This document shows positions 34,742-43,906 of a stretch of 64,000 nucleotides of DNA, piece by piece; within the stretch, counting starts at the first letter, position 1, and each line of letters begins with the position of its first letter. A program made the translations under genes and the position numbers. Under the pieces are notes generated by a model. That model worked only from the letters and a program-made list of their open reading frames with translations. It searched no databases and was not told the origin of the DNA. The stretch spans positions 310,001 to 374,000 of the forward strand of contig JACKHO010000002.1 in assembly GCA_020638955.1 (NCBI GenBank). The letters are read 5' to 3'. Origin of the DNA: Planctomycetaceae bacterium. GTDB lineage: Bacteria > Planctomycetota > Planctomycetia > Planctomycetales > Planctomycetaceae.

Positions 34742-35713
34742 CTAGAATTCGTCGTCATCTTCATCGTAGTCGTCATCTTCGTCCATATCGGGATGCAGTG
34801 GACTGTCGGGATTGAAGAAGAAGTCTCCGAGTCCCATGGGGAGTGTGTTTCCTCCCAGCGACTGACGTTTTCGCTGCGCGGCTGACTGCAAATCGAGGGC
34901 ATCATCGCCCAGGCAAGCCTGAAGACTCTCCTGCCACGCCCGGTCTTTACCCAGTGGATGGCTGGGGTCAGCGGCAATGCGTTTTAGTGCGTACCGCAAG
35001 ACGTTGATTCCGTCCCGGGTGGAGAAGTCGAGTTTCAATTCGTGCGATTGCTGTAGAAACTCCACCGTCATGTTCAGCATTTCCACATCAGCAAACGGCA
35101 GGTGGTACTTCAGGATTTGCATTTCGTCCTTGCGTGACGGGAAGCCGAGCGTCAGTGTCGGTTGCAGCCGCGAGAGAATGTAGTCGGGGATTTCAAAGGT
35201 GGAATCATCTTCGTTCATGGTGACGGCACAGCGGAAATCGGGGTGCGCCTGAATGGTAATTCCCGCGACAATCGACTCGACATACCTGCGGTGATCGAGC
35301 AGTGGAGCTAGCGACGCCCATGACTTTTCATTCATCCGGTTCCCTTCATCGAGCACGCAAATGCCGCCGCGAATCATGGCCGTAACGAGCGGCGACGCCT
35401 GGTATTGAATTTTGCCACTGTCCGCCAGAACGGGTGTGACCAGCAAATCTTCCGGACGCGTGTCGGCAGTGCACTGGTAAATGTAGAGCTCCTGATGCCG
35501 TGCCCGGGCGCCTGCCATGCCAAGCGTCGTCTTACCAATGCCGGGAGCACCGACGAGGCGCGGCGTGAGTGGCATGTCTTTGATGTCGACCACCAGCCAG
35601 CAGGCCAGTAGTTGCTTCAACACCTCTTCCTGGCCAATCCATTCACCGCGCGAGGTGTCAGGATGTCCGAGGTGCAACCGAATGCCATCAATATCTACAA
35701 AACGCTCCGCCAT
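34742..35713 (-). CDS. AAA+ ATPase with acidic tail (MoxR/CbbQ-like)
   Basis: A 323-residue AAA_5-type ATPase from the ATG at 35713. Walker A is GAPGIGKTT (about 55-63), Walker B is GGICVLDEGNRM, and sensor-like MNEDD and arginine-rich elements follow. The C-terminus ends in an acidic run (DEDDDYDEDDDEF), perhaps for binding a basic partner. Such ATPases remodel or activate metal enzymes and VWA proteins, but no VWA gene is next to it. It follows the serine hydrolase gene by 60 bases on the same strand. Confidence 0.85.
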   Translation of the reverse strand: MAERFVDIDGIRLHLGHPDTSRGEWIGQEEVLKQLLACWLVVDIKDMPLTPRLVGAPGIGKTTLGMAGARARHQELYIYQCTADTRPEDLLVTPVLADSGKIQYQASPLVTAMIRGGICVLDEGNRMNEKSWASLAPLLDHRRYVESIVAGITIQAHPDFRCAVTMNEDDSTFEIPDYILSRLQPTLTLGFPSRKDEMQILKYHLPFADVEMLNMTVEFLQQSHELKLDFSTRDGINVLRYALKRIAADPSHPLGKDRAWQESLQACLGDDALDLQSAAQRKRQSLGGNTLPMGLGDFFFNPDSPLHPDMDEDDDYDEDDDEF

Positions 35714-35773
35714 GGTCTCTCGTCCTGTTTGCAAGTATGTTGCTCCTCAGTCTGACAAGAGTCTGCGCGAGCT

Positions 35774-36955
35774 TCAATCAACCGATTTTGATGGGCTCGT
35801 TTCTTTGGCGGCTGGCAGCGCCGCAGCGGCCAGGGTGAACACGCGACCAATCAGCGAATTAACGCTCCCTTTGCCGTCGGGATGAAGTCGGCTCGACAGA
35901 AAGACCAGTACAAGTTCCTGCTCAGGGTCGATCCACATTGCGGTGCCGGTGAATCCTCCATGTCCAATCGCACTGGGGCTCAAGAGGTCGCCACGATTCG
36001 ATGAATACGGCGAGTCCTTGTCCCAGCCGAGGGAACGCAAGCCTGACGAAACGTCCTGCGGAGCGAAAATGTGTTCGACGGCTTCTGTCGAGAAGACACG
36101 TTGCCCGTCAAGTTCGCCGTGCTGCACGAGCATTTGCCCATACCGGCCCAAATCAGCCGCGGTGCTGAACAGTCCGGCATGCCCCGCGACACCATCCAGC
36201 AGGAAAGCCCGAGGATCATGGACATCACCCCGAATCCAGTTTCCCTCACGTTTTTCCGTTGGTGCGGTGCGTGGAACCAGTTCTTCGCCGGGTGTGTACC
36301 CTGTGTCGTTCATTTTGAGCGGTGCGAAAACGCGTCGCTGGGCATAGGTATTGAGCGACTCTCCGGTGACTTTTTCCACGAGTTCACCGAGCACCAGGAA
36401 GCCAACATCGCTGTAGGCGAAGTTCTCTCCGGGCGGACTTCGCAGCGACAGTTCATGAATGCGCTGATACGCCACGTCTCGCCCGCTGTCGTAGTCGGCA
36501 ATCGAATTGTCCGGAATGAGACCGCCCTGATGCACAAGCAGGTGACGCACTGTCACCTCTGACTTGCCGTTCTGCCCGAACTCTGGAATCCATTTGGCAA
36601 TTGGATCATCGAGTCCGATCCGGCCTTCTTCAAGGAGCAAATGGATGCAACTTGCCGTCGCAACCGGTTTCGTCAGCGACGCAAGATCGAAAACCGTATC
36701 GAGCGTCATCGGTTCCGGCTGCGGCTCCACCTGCCGTATACCAAACGCCCGATGGTAGATGTCCCTGCCTTTGTATTTCACTAGCACCACAGCGCCCGGC
36801 ATTTCCTCACGGTCGATTCCCTGCTGCACCACGCGCTCAATGGCGGCCAGTCGCTGGGTACTGACGCCCAGTTCAGTGACTTCGTCAGCATCCAGTGTGG
36901 CCGGAACGGCACCAATGCAAAGGACACATACCCACCACTGCCAGAGGAATCGCAT
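35774..36955 (-). CDS. Secreted serine hydrolase (beta-lactamase class C fold)
   Basis: A 393-residue protein with a signal peptide (residues 1-23). The class C beta-lactamase/DD-peptidase-type motif SxxK is S93-L-T-K96, the second motif YxN appears as Y-S-D in FAYSDVGF, and an HGGFTGT element stands for the KTG-like third motif. It probably hydrolyses esters or D-amino-acid peptides in the periplasm. It starts 7 bases after the cystathionine synthase-like gene, so the two are likely cotranscribed. The changed second motif is common in esterase-like relatives. Confidence 0.9.
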   Translation of the reverse strand: MRFLWQWWVCVLCIGAVPATLDADEVTELGVSTQRLAAIERVVQQGIDREEMPGAVVLVKYKGRDIYHRAFGIRQVEPQPEPMTLDTVFDLASLTKPVATASCIHLLLEEGRIGLDDPIAKWIPEFGQNGKSEVTVRHLLVHQGGLIPDNSIADYDSGRDVAYQRIHELSLRSPPGENFAYSDVGFLVLGELVEKVTGESLNTYAQRRVFAPLKMNDTGYTPGEELVPRTAPTEKREGNWIRGDVHDPRAFLLDGVAGHAGLFSTAADLGRYGQMLVQHGELDGQRVFSTEAVEHIFAPQDVSSGLRSLGWDKDSPYSSNRGDLLSPSAIGHGGFTGTAMWIDPEQELVLVFLSSRLHPDGKGSVNSLIGRVFTLAAAALPAAKETSPSKSVD

Positions 36956-36962
36956 GAGCGTG

Positions 36963-38102
36963 TTACCCTTCGAGAGCCTGTTTCATGTCTGCGATGAGGT
37001 CATCGACATGTTCAATACCGACAGAGACACGAATTGTCCGATCGCTGATTCCGGCCTTGCGGCGGGCTTCCATCGAAATTGACGCGTGACTCATCGTTTC
37101 AGGGTATTCGATTAGTGATTCCACACCGCCGAGCGATTCCGCAAGCTGGAAGACCTTGAAGCTCGTCATGACCCGTTCAGCGTCGCTGGCATCGCCTTTC
37201 ACGTCGAAGCTGAGCATGGCGCCGAATCCCCGCTGCTGACGTTTCGCCAGTTCGTGGCCGGGATGCGTCGTCAGACCAGGGTAGTACACACGGTCCACAG
37301 CGGGATGCGCGTCCATCATTTCAGCCAGTGCCATCGCATTCCGCTGATGAGCTTCCATGCGGGGGCCGAGCGTCTTAATTCCACGCAGAACCAGCCAGGC
37401 ATCAAACGGAGAACAGCCAAGCCCCATCGCGTTCACGACGTAATACATGCGGTCGGCATGTTCCTTGGTGGTCGTAATGACCGCACCGCCCACGACGTCG
37501 GAGTGTCCATTCAAATACTTCGTCGTCGAGTGGACCACGACATCAACTCCCATGCTGATGGGATTCTGCAGGTACGGCGACAGGAACGTATTGTCAGCAA
37601 TGCTGATGAGGTTGTGCTCTTTGGCAACAGCAACCATCGCCTCGACATCAATGAGGTTCAGCAGAGGATTGCTCGGCGTTTCAATCCAAATCCCCTTGGT
37701 CTCGGGTGTGACGGCTGCCCGGACTTCTTCGGGATTCCCCATGTCGACAAACGAGAAACGAATCCCCTGTTCGGTCAGCAAATCATCGAACAGTCGGTAC
37801 GTGCCGCCGTAGATGTCGTGTCCTGTGATAATGTGATCACCCGGCTTGAACAGGTGCATCGCAGTCACGATCGCCGACATGCCTGTTGATGTGGCGCGAC
37901 AATCGAGGCCTCCTTCCAGCGCAGCGAGATTCTCTTCGAGCGCACGACGTGTGGGATTCCCGCTGCGTGTGTAATCGAATCCGCGGTGCGTTTTGAGGTC
38001 GTCCCAATAGAACGTCGACGACGGATAAATTGGAGTAATGCAGCTGTTAAATGTCTTGTCTTTGTCGACACCAGTATGGACACAGCGGGTTTCGAAGTGC
38101 AT
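36963..38102 (-). CDS. Cystathionine gamma-synthase/lyase-family PLP enzyme
   Basis: A 379-residue trans-sulfuration enzyme of the Cys/Met metabolism PLP family. The PLP lysine is K195 in VHSTTKYLNGHSD, a near-invariant family motif. Other features are the YTRSGNPTRRALEENLA segment and the GGVESLIEYPE region near the C-terminus. It should act on homoserine esters or cystathionine; whether it is synthase or lyase cannot be decided. No SAM or cobalamin riboswitch was recognised upstream. The serine hydrolase gene follows at 7 bases. Confidence 0.93.
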   Translation of the reverse strand: MHFETRCVHTGVDKDKTFNSCITPIYPSSTFYWDDLKTHRGFDYTRSGNPTRRALEENLAALEGGLDCRATSTGMSAIVTAMHLFKPGDHIITGHDIYGGTYRLFDDLLTEQGIRFSFVDMGNPEEVRAAVTPETKGIWIETPSNPLLNLIDVEAMVAVAKEHNLISIADNTFLSPYLQNPISMGVDVVVHSTTKYLNGHSDVVGGAVITTTKEHADRMYYVVNAMGLGCSPFDAWLVLRGIKTLGPRMEAHQRNAMALAEMMDAHPAVDRVYYPGLTTHPGHELAKRQQRGFGAMLSFDVKGDASDAERVMTSFKVFQLAESLGGVESLIEYPETMSHASISMEARRKAGISDRTIRVSVGIEHVDDLIADMKQALEG

Positions 38103-38274
38103 GAGCGGATCCGATGAAGCTTCTTATGAATTGTGGTCTGAGACCAAGTCTTGCGACACCGTCGCCGTCCGCAACAACGCTGTCAAAACAAAATGCCCGA
38201 CCAGCCTGATCAGACGACAAAAACTATTCGCCTGCACCGAAGGCGAACATGTTCAACACTACCCAATGGCCAGA

Positions 38275-38574
38275 CTAAAAAATGCCCAGTTGATCGCGTG
38301 CGTCGTCTGTCATGCGGTCCGGCGACCAGGGGGGAGACATGACAAGTCGAATTTGAGCAGTCTCCACATCCGCCAGTCGCTCCAGCGCCATTTTCGACTG
38401 CTGAATAATTTGCGGCCCGGCGGGGCAGGTGGGACTGGTGAGCGTCATGTCCACCTTCACGACACCTTCTTCCTGGGCGACATCGTAAATGAGCCCCAGG
38501 TCAACAATATTGACCATCAACTCCGGGTCGATGACTTCTTTGAGGGCGTCGATCAATTCAATTTCGGTAGCCAT
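38275..38574 (-). CDS. SufT-like metal-sulfur cluster assembly factor (DUF59/MIP18)
   Basis: A 99-residue protein from the ATG at 38574 (MATEIELIDALKEV); a longer start adds ten residues. It matches the DUF59/MIP18 family, with the conserved core VIDPELMVNIVDLGLIYDV, then VKVDMTLTSPTCP and MSPPWSPDRM. These proteins help assemble or deliver iron-sulfur clusters. The conserved cysteine is in TSPTCPAG. It lies alone 172 bases upstream of the cystathionine synthase-like gene on the same strand. Confidence 0.9.
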   Translation of the reverse strand: MATEIELIDALKEVIDPELMVNIVDLGLIYDVAQEEGVVKVDMTLTSPTCPAGPQIIQQSKMALERLADVETAQIRLVMSPPWSPDRMTDDARDQLGIF

Positions 38575-38906
38575 GACATGGTTTTCCCAGTGGGGAACAG
38601 ACAAATTGCAAGTGACTCATTGTAGATGGTGCCGACACGACCGCAAGCAGTTTCCATGTCCTGAATTCAGATGAAGTGCCTCCGGTAATCTCAAAATCGG
38701 TTGGCGCGAGTTTTATTCGTAGTGTGGGTGAAGTCCGCGTGAACCGTGACGGTGCGTTACGCAAGTCGTCCAACGCGAACAACATCGCGACATTTGTGCG
38801 ACACCTGATTCGTGGACGTAACCCACCATAATGCGGCGACTTGCTGCACACACCCTACAAAACTGCAAGTCTGACTGTAGCGGTGATTACGACTGCGCAA
38901 GGGAGA
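38575..38906. other. Intergenic region with repeat copy B
   Basis: A 332-bp gap between the minus-strand metallophosphatase (stop at 38907) and the SufT-like gene (start at 38574). Repeat family 1 copy B fills about a third of it. A promoter for the SufT-like gene should be here. No gene is recognised. Confidence 0.7.
38722..38845. repeat. Repeat family 1, copy B
   Basis: A ~124-bp element closely related to the one at 28517: it keeps GTGGGTGAAGTCCGCG, GGTGCGTTACGCAAGTC, GGACGTAACCCACCA and ATGCGGCGACTTGCT at the same spacing. The ends are near-inverted repeats. Confidence 0.85.
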
Positions 38907-39590
38907 TTATGCTTCGGGAGTGGTGAGCCAGTCGGTGCGGGTGTCCCCCTTTTCGTTCGCCTGCCAGTACTGGCCACTCTCTACATCAAGGCAGGTCAGC
39001 CAGCCATTGCCGTACACCCAGGTGTCGATGCAGATGAAGTGCCCTGCATTGAGTGGTTCCCCAGATTTCTGAGCCGTGTGTCCCACGATAACAGTCTTAC
39101 CTGAATAGTGGGGCTGCATGTGGTCGCAGCGATCCCAGAAGAGCGACCATTCGGGCTGGTCCTCGGCGGGAATTTGTGACTCGACAAAGGCGTGGGCGAA
39201 AATGTGCGTTTCGGTTTCGTAAATGCGACGCAACTGACGTGACATGAAAAACAAATGCGATTCTGTCACACAGTCAGGGTGCGGAGTGCGGCCACGTTGG
39301 GCATACGAAGCCAGCGTCTCTCGTCCACCGTATCCCAACCATTGATGCATCGGCATGCGGCCAGCCAGGGCCTCCAGCATCATCAATTCATGATTTCCCA
39401 TCAAAGGCGTACAGCGGCCTTCGAGTGTTCGCTCGATCACCCAGTCGATGACGCCCTTTGAGTCGGGACCACGGTCGACATAGTCGCCGAGGGTCACAAT
39501 TTGGTCGTCTGGTTCGAACGGAACATATTCGGCCAACCGTTCCAGAGAACGGAGACAACCGTGGATATCACCAATGGCCAACGTACGCAT
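38907..39590 (-). CDS. Metallophosphoesterase (PPP-type Ser/Thr phosphatase-like)
   Basis: A 227-residue calcineurin-like metallophosphatase with motifs GDIHG (residues 7-11), GDYVDRGPDSKG and GNHELM, plus VGHTAQ near the C-terminus, all required for the two metal ions. The length matches bacterial PPP-family protein phosphatases and diadenosine tetraphosphatases (ApaH-like), so the substrate may be a phosphoprotein or a dinucleotide. It starts 17 bases after glpK on the same strand and probably shares its message. Confidence 0.9.
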   Translation of the reverse strand: MRTLAIGDIHGCLRSLERLAEYVPFEPDDQIVTLGDYVDRGPDSKGVIDWVIERTLEGRCTPLMGNHELMMLEALAGRMPMHQWLGYGGRETLASYAQRGRTPHPDCVTESHLFFMSRQLRRIYETETHIFAHAFVESQIPAEDQPEWSLFWDRCDHMQPHYSGKTVIVGHTAQKSGEPLNAGHFICIDTWVYGNGWLTCLDVESGQYWQANEKGDTRTDWLTTPEA

Positions 39591-39607
39591 GAGGGGACTT
39601 TACTTAC

Positions 39608-41113
39608 TCAGTTTTCAGTTAGAGCTTCGTCATCAATCCAGTTACGACACCGGCTGACAGCACGTTTCCAGTCGGCCATGAGTTTCTGACGGGACTCGCT
39701 GGAAATCTGGGGAGCGAATACTCGATCAACCAGTGGAAGCGACGCCAGCTCGTCCTGACTTGACCAGATACCACTCGCCAATCCGGCGAGCCATGCCACG
39801 CCGAGTGCTGTCGTTTCGTGAACCTTGGGGCGTACCACCGAGACCCCGAGCAAGTCCGCCTGAAACTCCAGCAACGCATTGTTCTGCGTCGCGCCACCAT
39901 CGACCCGTAATTCCGCGAGTTCGATTCCTGTGTCTTGCCGCATGGCTTCCAGCAACTCGGCAGATTGATATGCCATGGAGTCGACTGCTGCTCGGGCAAT
40001 GTGCGATTTGGTTGTTCCGCGCGTAATACCAATCAACATTCCGCGTGCGTTGGCATCCCAGTAGGGAGCCCCAAGTCCAACAAACGCCGGCACCAGATAA
40101 ACGCCGTCGCTCGACTCCACTTGAGCGGCCAGTTCTTCCACCTCGGCTGACGTTTCAATAATCCCCAAACCATCGCGCAACCACTGAATAGCAGCGCCGG
40201 CGACGAAAATAGAACCTTCAAGGCAGTACGTGGTGTTTCCATCAACCTGCCAGCCAATCGTTGTGAGCAATCCGTGCTGAGAAGGAACAGGTGTCTCCCC
40301 CGTATTCCAGACCATGAAGCAGCCGGTTCCGTAGGTGTTCTTGGCCGTTCCTGGTGTGAAGCAGCCTTGCCCAAACGTAGCGGCCTGCTGATCACCAGCG
40401 GCGGCTCGAATGGGAATGGAACGCCCAAACAACTCGGCGGCCGTCTCGCCGAAATCACCGTTTGTCGGTCGGACTTCCGGCAGCATGGCCTTGGGAATCG
40501 AAAAGATTCTGAGCAGCTCGTCATCCCACTGCAGCGTGTGAATGTTGAATAACAAGGTGCGGGACGCGTTTGTGACGTCGGTCGCGTGAACCCGTCCGCC
40601 AGTCAGTCTCCAGATGAGGAACGAGTCGATTGTGCCGAAAAGGATTTCGCCAAGTTCCGCACGCTCCCGCAATCCCGTAATGGAATCGAGGAGATGAGCG
40701 ATTTTCGTTGCCGAGAAGTAAGGATCGAGCAATAGGCCAGTCTTTTCTTTGACAGTTGGCTCGACTCCCTGCTTCTTCAACTCCCGGCATTGCGGTGCTG
40801 TAATCCGACTCTGCCAGACAATGGCATTCGCCACCGAGTTACCGGTTTTACGATCCCACAGGACAACGGTCTCGCGCTGATTGGCAATACCAATTGCCGC
40901 AATGGACTCTGGAGAATCGCACTCGGCAATGGCCGCCTTTGCCGTCTCATATTGAGACTTCCAAATCTCCTCGGGATTATGTTCCACATGCCCCGGAGAC
41001 GGGTAGATTTGTGGGAATTCCTGCTGCGCCTGACAAACGGGCACAGCCTGCTCGTTGAACACCATCGACCGACTGGACGTGGTTCCCTGGTCTAATGACA
41101 ACACGTAGCGCAT
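39608..41113 (-). CDS. glpK: Glycerol kinase
   Basis: A 501-residue FGGY-family kinase from the ATG at 41113 (MRYVLSLDQGTTSSRS); a longer frame to 41158 overlaps the preceding gene's end. It converts glycerol to glycerol 3-phosphate. Family features are the N-terminal DQGTTSSRS phosphate loop, the GIANQRETVVLWD segment, GTIDSFLIWRL, and the FGGY signature GVAWLAGLASGIW near the C-terminus. Regulatory sites such as the FBP- or IIAGlc-binding residues cannot be judged. It follows the sulfatase maturase gene by 48 bases. No glpF or glpD is in the window. Confidence 0.95.
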   Translation of the reverse strand: MRYVLSLDQGTTSSRSMVFNEQAVPVCQAQQEFPQIYPSPGHVEHNPEEIWKSQYETAKAAIAECDSPESIAAIGIANQRETVVLWDRKTGNSVANAIVWQSRITAPQCRELKKQGVEPTVKEKTGLLLDPYFSATKIAHLLDSITGLRERAELGEILFGTIDSFLIWRLTGGRVHATDVTNASRTLLFNIHTLQWDDELLRIFSIPKAMLPEVRPTNGDFGETAAELFGRSIPIRAAAGDQQAATFGQGCFTPGTAKNTYGTGCFMVWNTGETPVPSQHGLLTTIGWQVDGNTTYCLEGSIFVAGAAIQWLRDGLGIIETSAEVEELAAQVESSDGVYLVPAFVGLGAPYWDANARGMLIGITRGTTKSHIARAAVDSMAYQSAELLEAMRQDTGIELAELRVDGGATQNNALLEFQADLLGVSVVRPKVHETTALGVAWLAGLASGIWSSQDELASLPLVDRVFAPQISSESRQKLMADWKRAVSRCRNWIDDEALTEN

Positions 41114-41161
41114 GTGAGATGTCTTTCCAATTCTGGGTTGTGCCTCAATGAGAGACACCGC

Positions 41162-42514
41162 CTATTTCATACAGCACTTTTTGAACTTTTTTCCCGATCC
41201 GCAAGGGCAGGGATCATTTCTTCCGGCAGCGACCCCAAATTGCTGTCCCGGGCGATTCAACACGACAGGCGCTGATTCCCCGGTCCGACGCAGCTGATGC
41301 ATCACATTCGCTGGATGACGACCGGCTCGCAGTTCGATGGCCATTTGCTCAAGGTACGGCCGAATATGGTTGAAGAACCGACGGTATCCCTGGCAGAGAT
41401 AGTTCAAACCTTCGGCGCCCTCGGGCGTTTGCAATATTCGATTCTTCGGACATTCGCCACGGCAGTATTCGAGCACCTCGCAGCTTCGGCAATACTCAGG
41501 AAGAGATGTTTCTTTGTGACGACCGAACTCCTGCTGCCGGGCGGAATTGACCATTTCAACCAGCGGAAGTTCCTGAATGTTCCCAAGACGGTAATCCTCC
41601 TCCACAAAGTGATCGCAGGAATACACGTCGCCGTTGTGTTCCATCGCTAAGGCCCGACCGCATTGTTTGCGAAAGACACACAAGCTCGGTTCGATCCCCA
41701 TGTGGGCACTGAGGGCCTGGTCGAAGATTTGCACGAATACCTTGCCGACGTCCCGGCGAATCCACTCGTCGAAGACGTCGACCAGAAAACGGCCCCATTG
41801 TTCAGGGAGCACACTTCTCGGCGACACCGTACTCGCGGCCTGCTTCATTGCACCGGGGTGATGTCCTTCCAACGGTTCTACTGCCGGGATGAACTGCATG
41901 TACTGGGCACCGTTGTCCCGGAGATACGTGTAAACCCGGCGACCTGCATCGCCGTTGTGTCGATTCACTACCACCAGCACATTGAATTCGACTTCATGCC
42001 GCTTCAGCAGTTGCAGTCCCCGGTGCACCTGAGCAAAAGTCGGTTTCCCCTGCTTGTCGAATCGGTAGTGATCATGCAGCTCAGCCGGGCCGTCCATCGA
42101 GAGTCCGATCAGCCAGTTCTCCTGCTTGAAGAACGCGCACCATTCGTCATCCAGGAGCGTCCCGTTCGTCTGCATGGTGTTGACGGTGCGAACTCCCGGC
42201 GGTGCCAACTCTTTTTGAATGGCATTAGCTTCCCGAAAAAACTCCACGCCCAGTAACGTAGGTTCTCCACCCTGCCAGGCAAACGTAATTTCGTCGACGC
42301 CTGCCGGCTGGGCCGCGATGTGTTGCCTGATGTAGTCCCGCAGCGTCTCACTGCGCATCCGCCAGCTCTTCGTGCCGGGGTAAAGGTCCTCTTTCTTCAA
42401 GTAATAACAGTATTCGCAATCCAGGTTACAAATGGGGCCAATCGGCTTCACCATCACATGCACGCCCATCGCCGCGTCGCTGATTGAACTGGCTGACTGA
42501 GCCTGAGGGGCCAT
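41162..42514 (-). CDS. Anaerobic-type sulfatase maturase (radical SAM, SPASM) with C-terminal SEC-C motif
   Basis: A 450-residue radical SAM enzyme that converts a sulfatase active-site cysteine or serine to formylglycine. The radical SAM cluster motif is C29-N-L-D-C33-E-Y-C36. A SPASM/twitch region with further cysteines follows (CVFRKQCGRA, CDHFVEEDYRLGN, CRSCEVLEYCRGECPKNR). The last ~20 residues carry a SEC-C metal-binding motif (NDPCPCGSGKKFKKCC), as a fused extra module. Its likely targets are sulfatases such as those at 102-1610, 45351-46928 and perhaps 61930-63255. It is the first gene of a run with glpK and the metallophosphatase. Confidence 0.93.
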   Translation of the reverse strand: MAPQAQSASSISDAAMGVHVMVKPIGPICNLDCEYCYYLKKEDLYPGTKSWRMRSETLRDYIRQHIAAQPAGVDEITFAWQGGEPTLLGVEFFREANAIQKELAPPGVRTVNTMQTNGTLLDDEWCAFFKQENWLIGLSMDGPAELHDHYRFDKQGKPTFAQVHRGLQLLKRHEVEFNVLVVVNRHNGDAGRRVYTYLRDNGAQYMQFIPAVEPLEGHHPGAMKQAASTVSPRSVLPEQWGRFLVDVFDEWIRRDVGKVFVQIFDQALSAHMGIEPSLCVFRKQCGRALAMEHNGDVYSCDHFVEEDYRLGNIQELPLVEMVNSARQQEFGRHKETSLPEYCRSCEVLEYCRGECPKNRILQTPEGAEGLNYLCQGYRRFFNHIRPYLEQMAIELRAGRHPANVMHQLRRTGESAPVVLNRPGQQFGVAAGRNDPCPCGSGKKFKKCCMK

Positions 42515-42845
42515 TGAACGTGCCTGAACTGCTGAGAAGTGGGCACGACCACGGTTTCATCGTGCCTGGATTGGGTGACGTTCCATCGTCGGAAACGTCC
42601 ACCTGACTGTCAACTCGCTGCGCTGACCGATTGCTCCACCAGGCATTCTGAGCCACAAGCTCTATTCCCACGGAACTTTACGCCCAGCGAAAACAACCCT
42701 CGGCTTACCGGCCCGTGATCACCTCCCATCGACAATTTCACAAAAATGAACGTTTTGAGCGTTTTTTGAGTTTGTGCATGGCCGATATTTCGGTAACGTA
42801 CGCACCCAGTGAACGTTTTGGTTGATCTTTCAGTCAGGAAAAGCC
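42515..42845. promoter_or_regulatory. Divergent intergenic region before the sigma factor gene
   Basis: A 331-bp gap between the minus-strand sulfatase maturase and the plus-strand sigma factor gene. An 11-bp direct repeat TGAACGTTTTG occurs at 42747-42757 and 42810-42820, and a CCGATATTTCGG palindrome lies at about 42782. These could be operator sites, but no consensus is known to me. No gene is recognised. Confidence 0.4.
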
Positions 42846-43787
42846 ATGTTGAAAATGCCCACTCCAACTGCAGTCGAACCACGGAAGCCTCCAGTAACGA
42901 GCGGTTTGCGTCACGAAGCCGAAGAATTGCTGAAGCGGGAAATCGCGTACGTCCACTCCCGTTCTTTTGAACGATTAACGGTTCGCCAACTCGACTCCGA
43001 GCGTCCGACCGAAATGTATTCCGAATCTCCGTCACTGATTGGGAGCGGTCAGGGTGGCCTGCAATTGACCGTAGGAGTCAACGTGCAACTCCTCAGCCCG
43101 GAGGGGGAGGCGTATCTATTTCGTCGGATGAACTACTTCCTGTTCCGAGCCAATACTCTGAGAGCAAAGCTCGACTCCAAGCGACCATCTCAGCGTACGC
43201 TCGACCAACTGAAACTGGCACTAAAGGAAGCTCAGGCCGCCCGGGGCGAACTGGTGCAGTCGAATGTACGTCTCGTCGCTGGCCTGGCAGGCAAGTTCTC
43301 CGGAAATGCAAGCGACTACGAGGAACTTGTCAGTGAAGGAAACCTGATTCTGCTGAAGGCGATCGACAAATTCGACATTGATCGCGGCTTCCGGTTCAGC
43401 ACCTACGCGACACACGCCGTTCAGCGACACTTTTTCCGAGTGATTCAAAGGCGGCATCGTCGCAAAGGGAAGGAAACAGCCGTCCCCTCCGACGTTTTGG
43501 CCGACTCGCTGCTTCAACCGGAGGTGGAGAACGAAATCGGTTTCGATGAAGGCGCGGTCAAAGAACTGCTGCGTCAGTTCTCTGGTCGTCTGGATGAACG
43601 GGAATCCCAAATTATTCAAGGTCGCTACAACCTTGGTGGTGAAGGTAAGGGGAAAACACTGAAGTGCCTCGCCTCGGAAATGGGGCTCAGCAAAGAACGC
43701 GTCCGGCAACTGCAACACCGCGCCCTGGAAAAACTGAGGGAAGTGGCCGCAGAGCTCAACCTCGTTCCCGAGGAACTGGAAGTGTGA
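42846..43787 (+). CDS. RNA polymerase sigma-70 family factor
   Basis: A 313-residue sigma factor from the ATG at 42846 (MLKMPTPTAV); an upstream TTG frame start is less likely. Region 2 is recognisable from LVSEGNLILLKAIDKFDIDRG and FSTYATHAVQRHFFR, which bind core polymerase and the -10 element. Region 4 is LASEMGLSKERVRQLQHRAL with a helix-turn-helix for the -35 element. The N-terminal ~85 residues are unusual, with no obvious region 1.1. It is smaller than a housekeeping sigma factor and probably an alternative one. No anti-sigma gene is adjacent. Confidence 0.9.
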   Translation: MLKMPTPTAVEPRKPPVTSGLRHEAEELLKREIAYVHSRSFERLTVRQLDSERPTEMYSESPSLIGSGQGGLQLTVGVNVQLLSPEGEAYLFRRMNYFLFRANTLRAKLDSKRPSQRTLDQLKLALKEAQAARGELVQSNVRLVAGLAGKFSGNASDYEELVSEGNLILLKAIDKFDIDRGFRFSTYATHAVQRHFFRVIQRRHRRKGKETAVPSDVLADSLLQPEVENEIGFDEGAVKELLRQFSGRLDERESQIIQGRYNLGGEGKGKTLKCLASEMGLSKERVRQLQHRALEKLREVAAELNLVPEELEV

Positions 43788-43906
43788 CGTTCCTATCCGG
43801 CAATGGGACCGGTCGACGTTAACGCACCAACCAACTACCATGCCCGGCACAGACCTTGTGCATCGGGCATGGGGTTTGGTGAATTCAACGAGTCGAGTGC
43901 GATCCA

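Noticed and set aside
38103..38274. SAM or cobalamin riboswitch upstream of the cystathionine synthase-like gene
   Set aside because: No recognisable conserved stem-loop set was found in this 172-bp gap; a covariance-model scan would be decisive.
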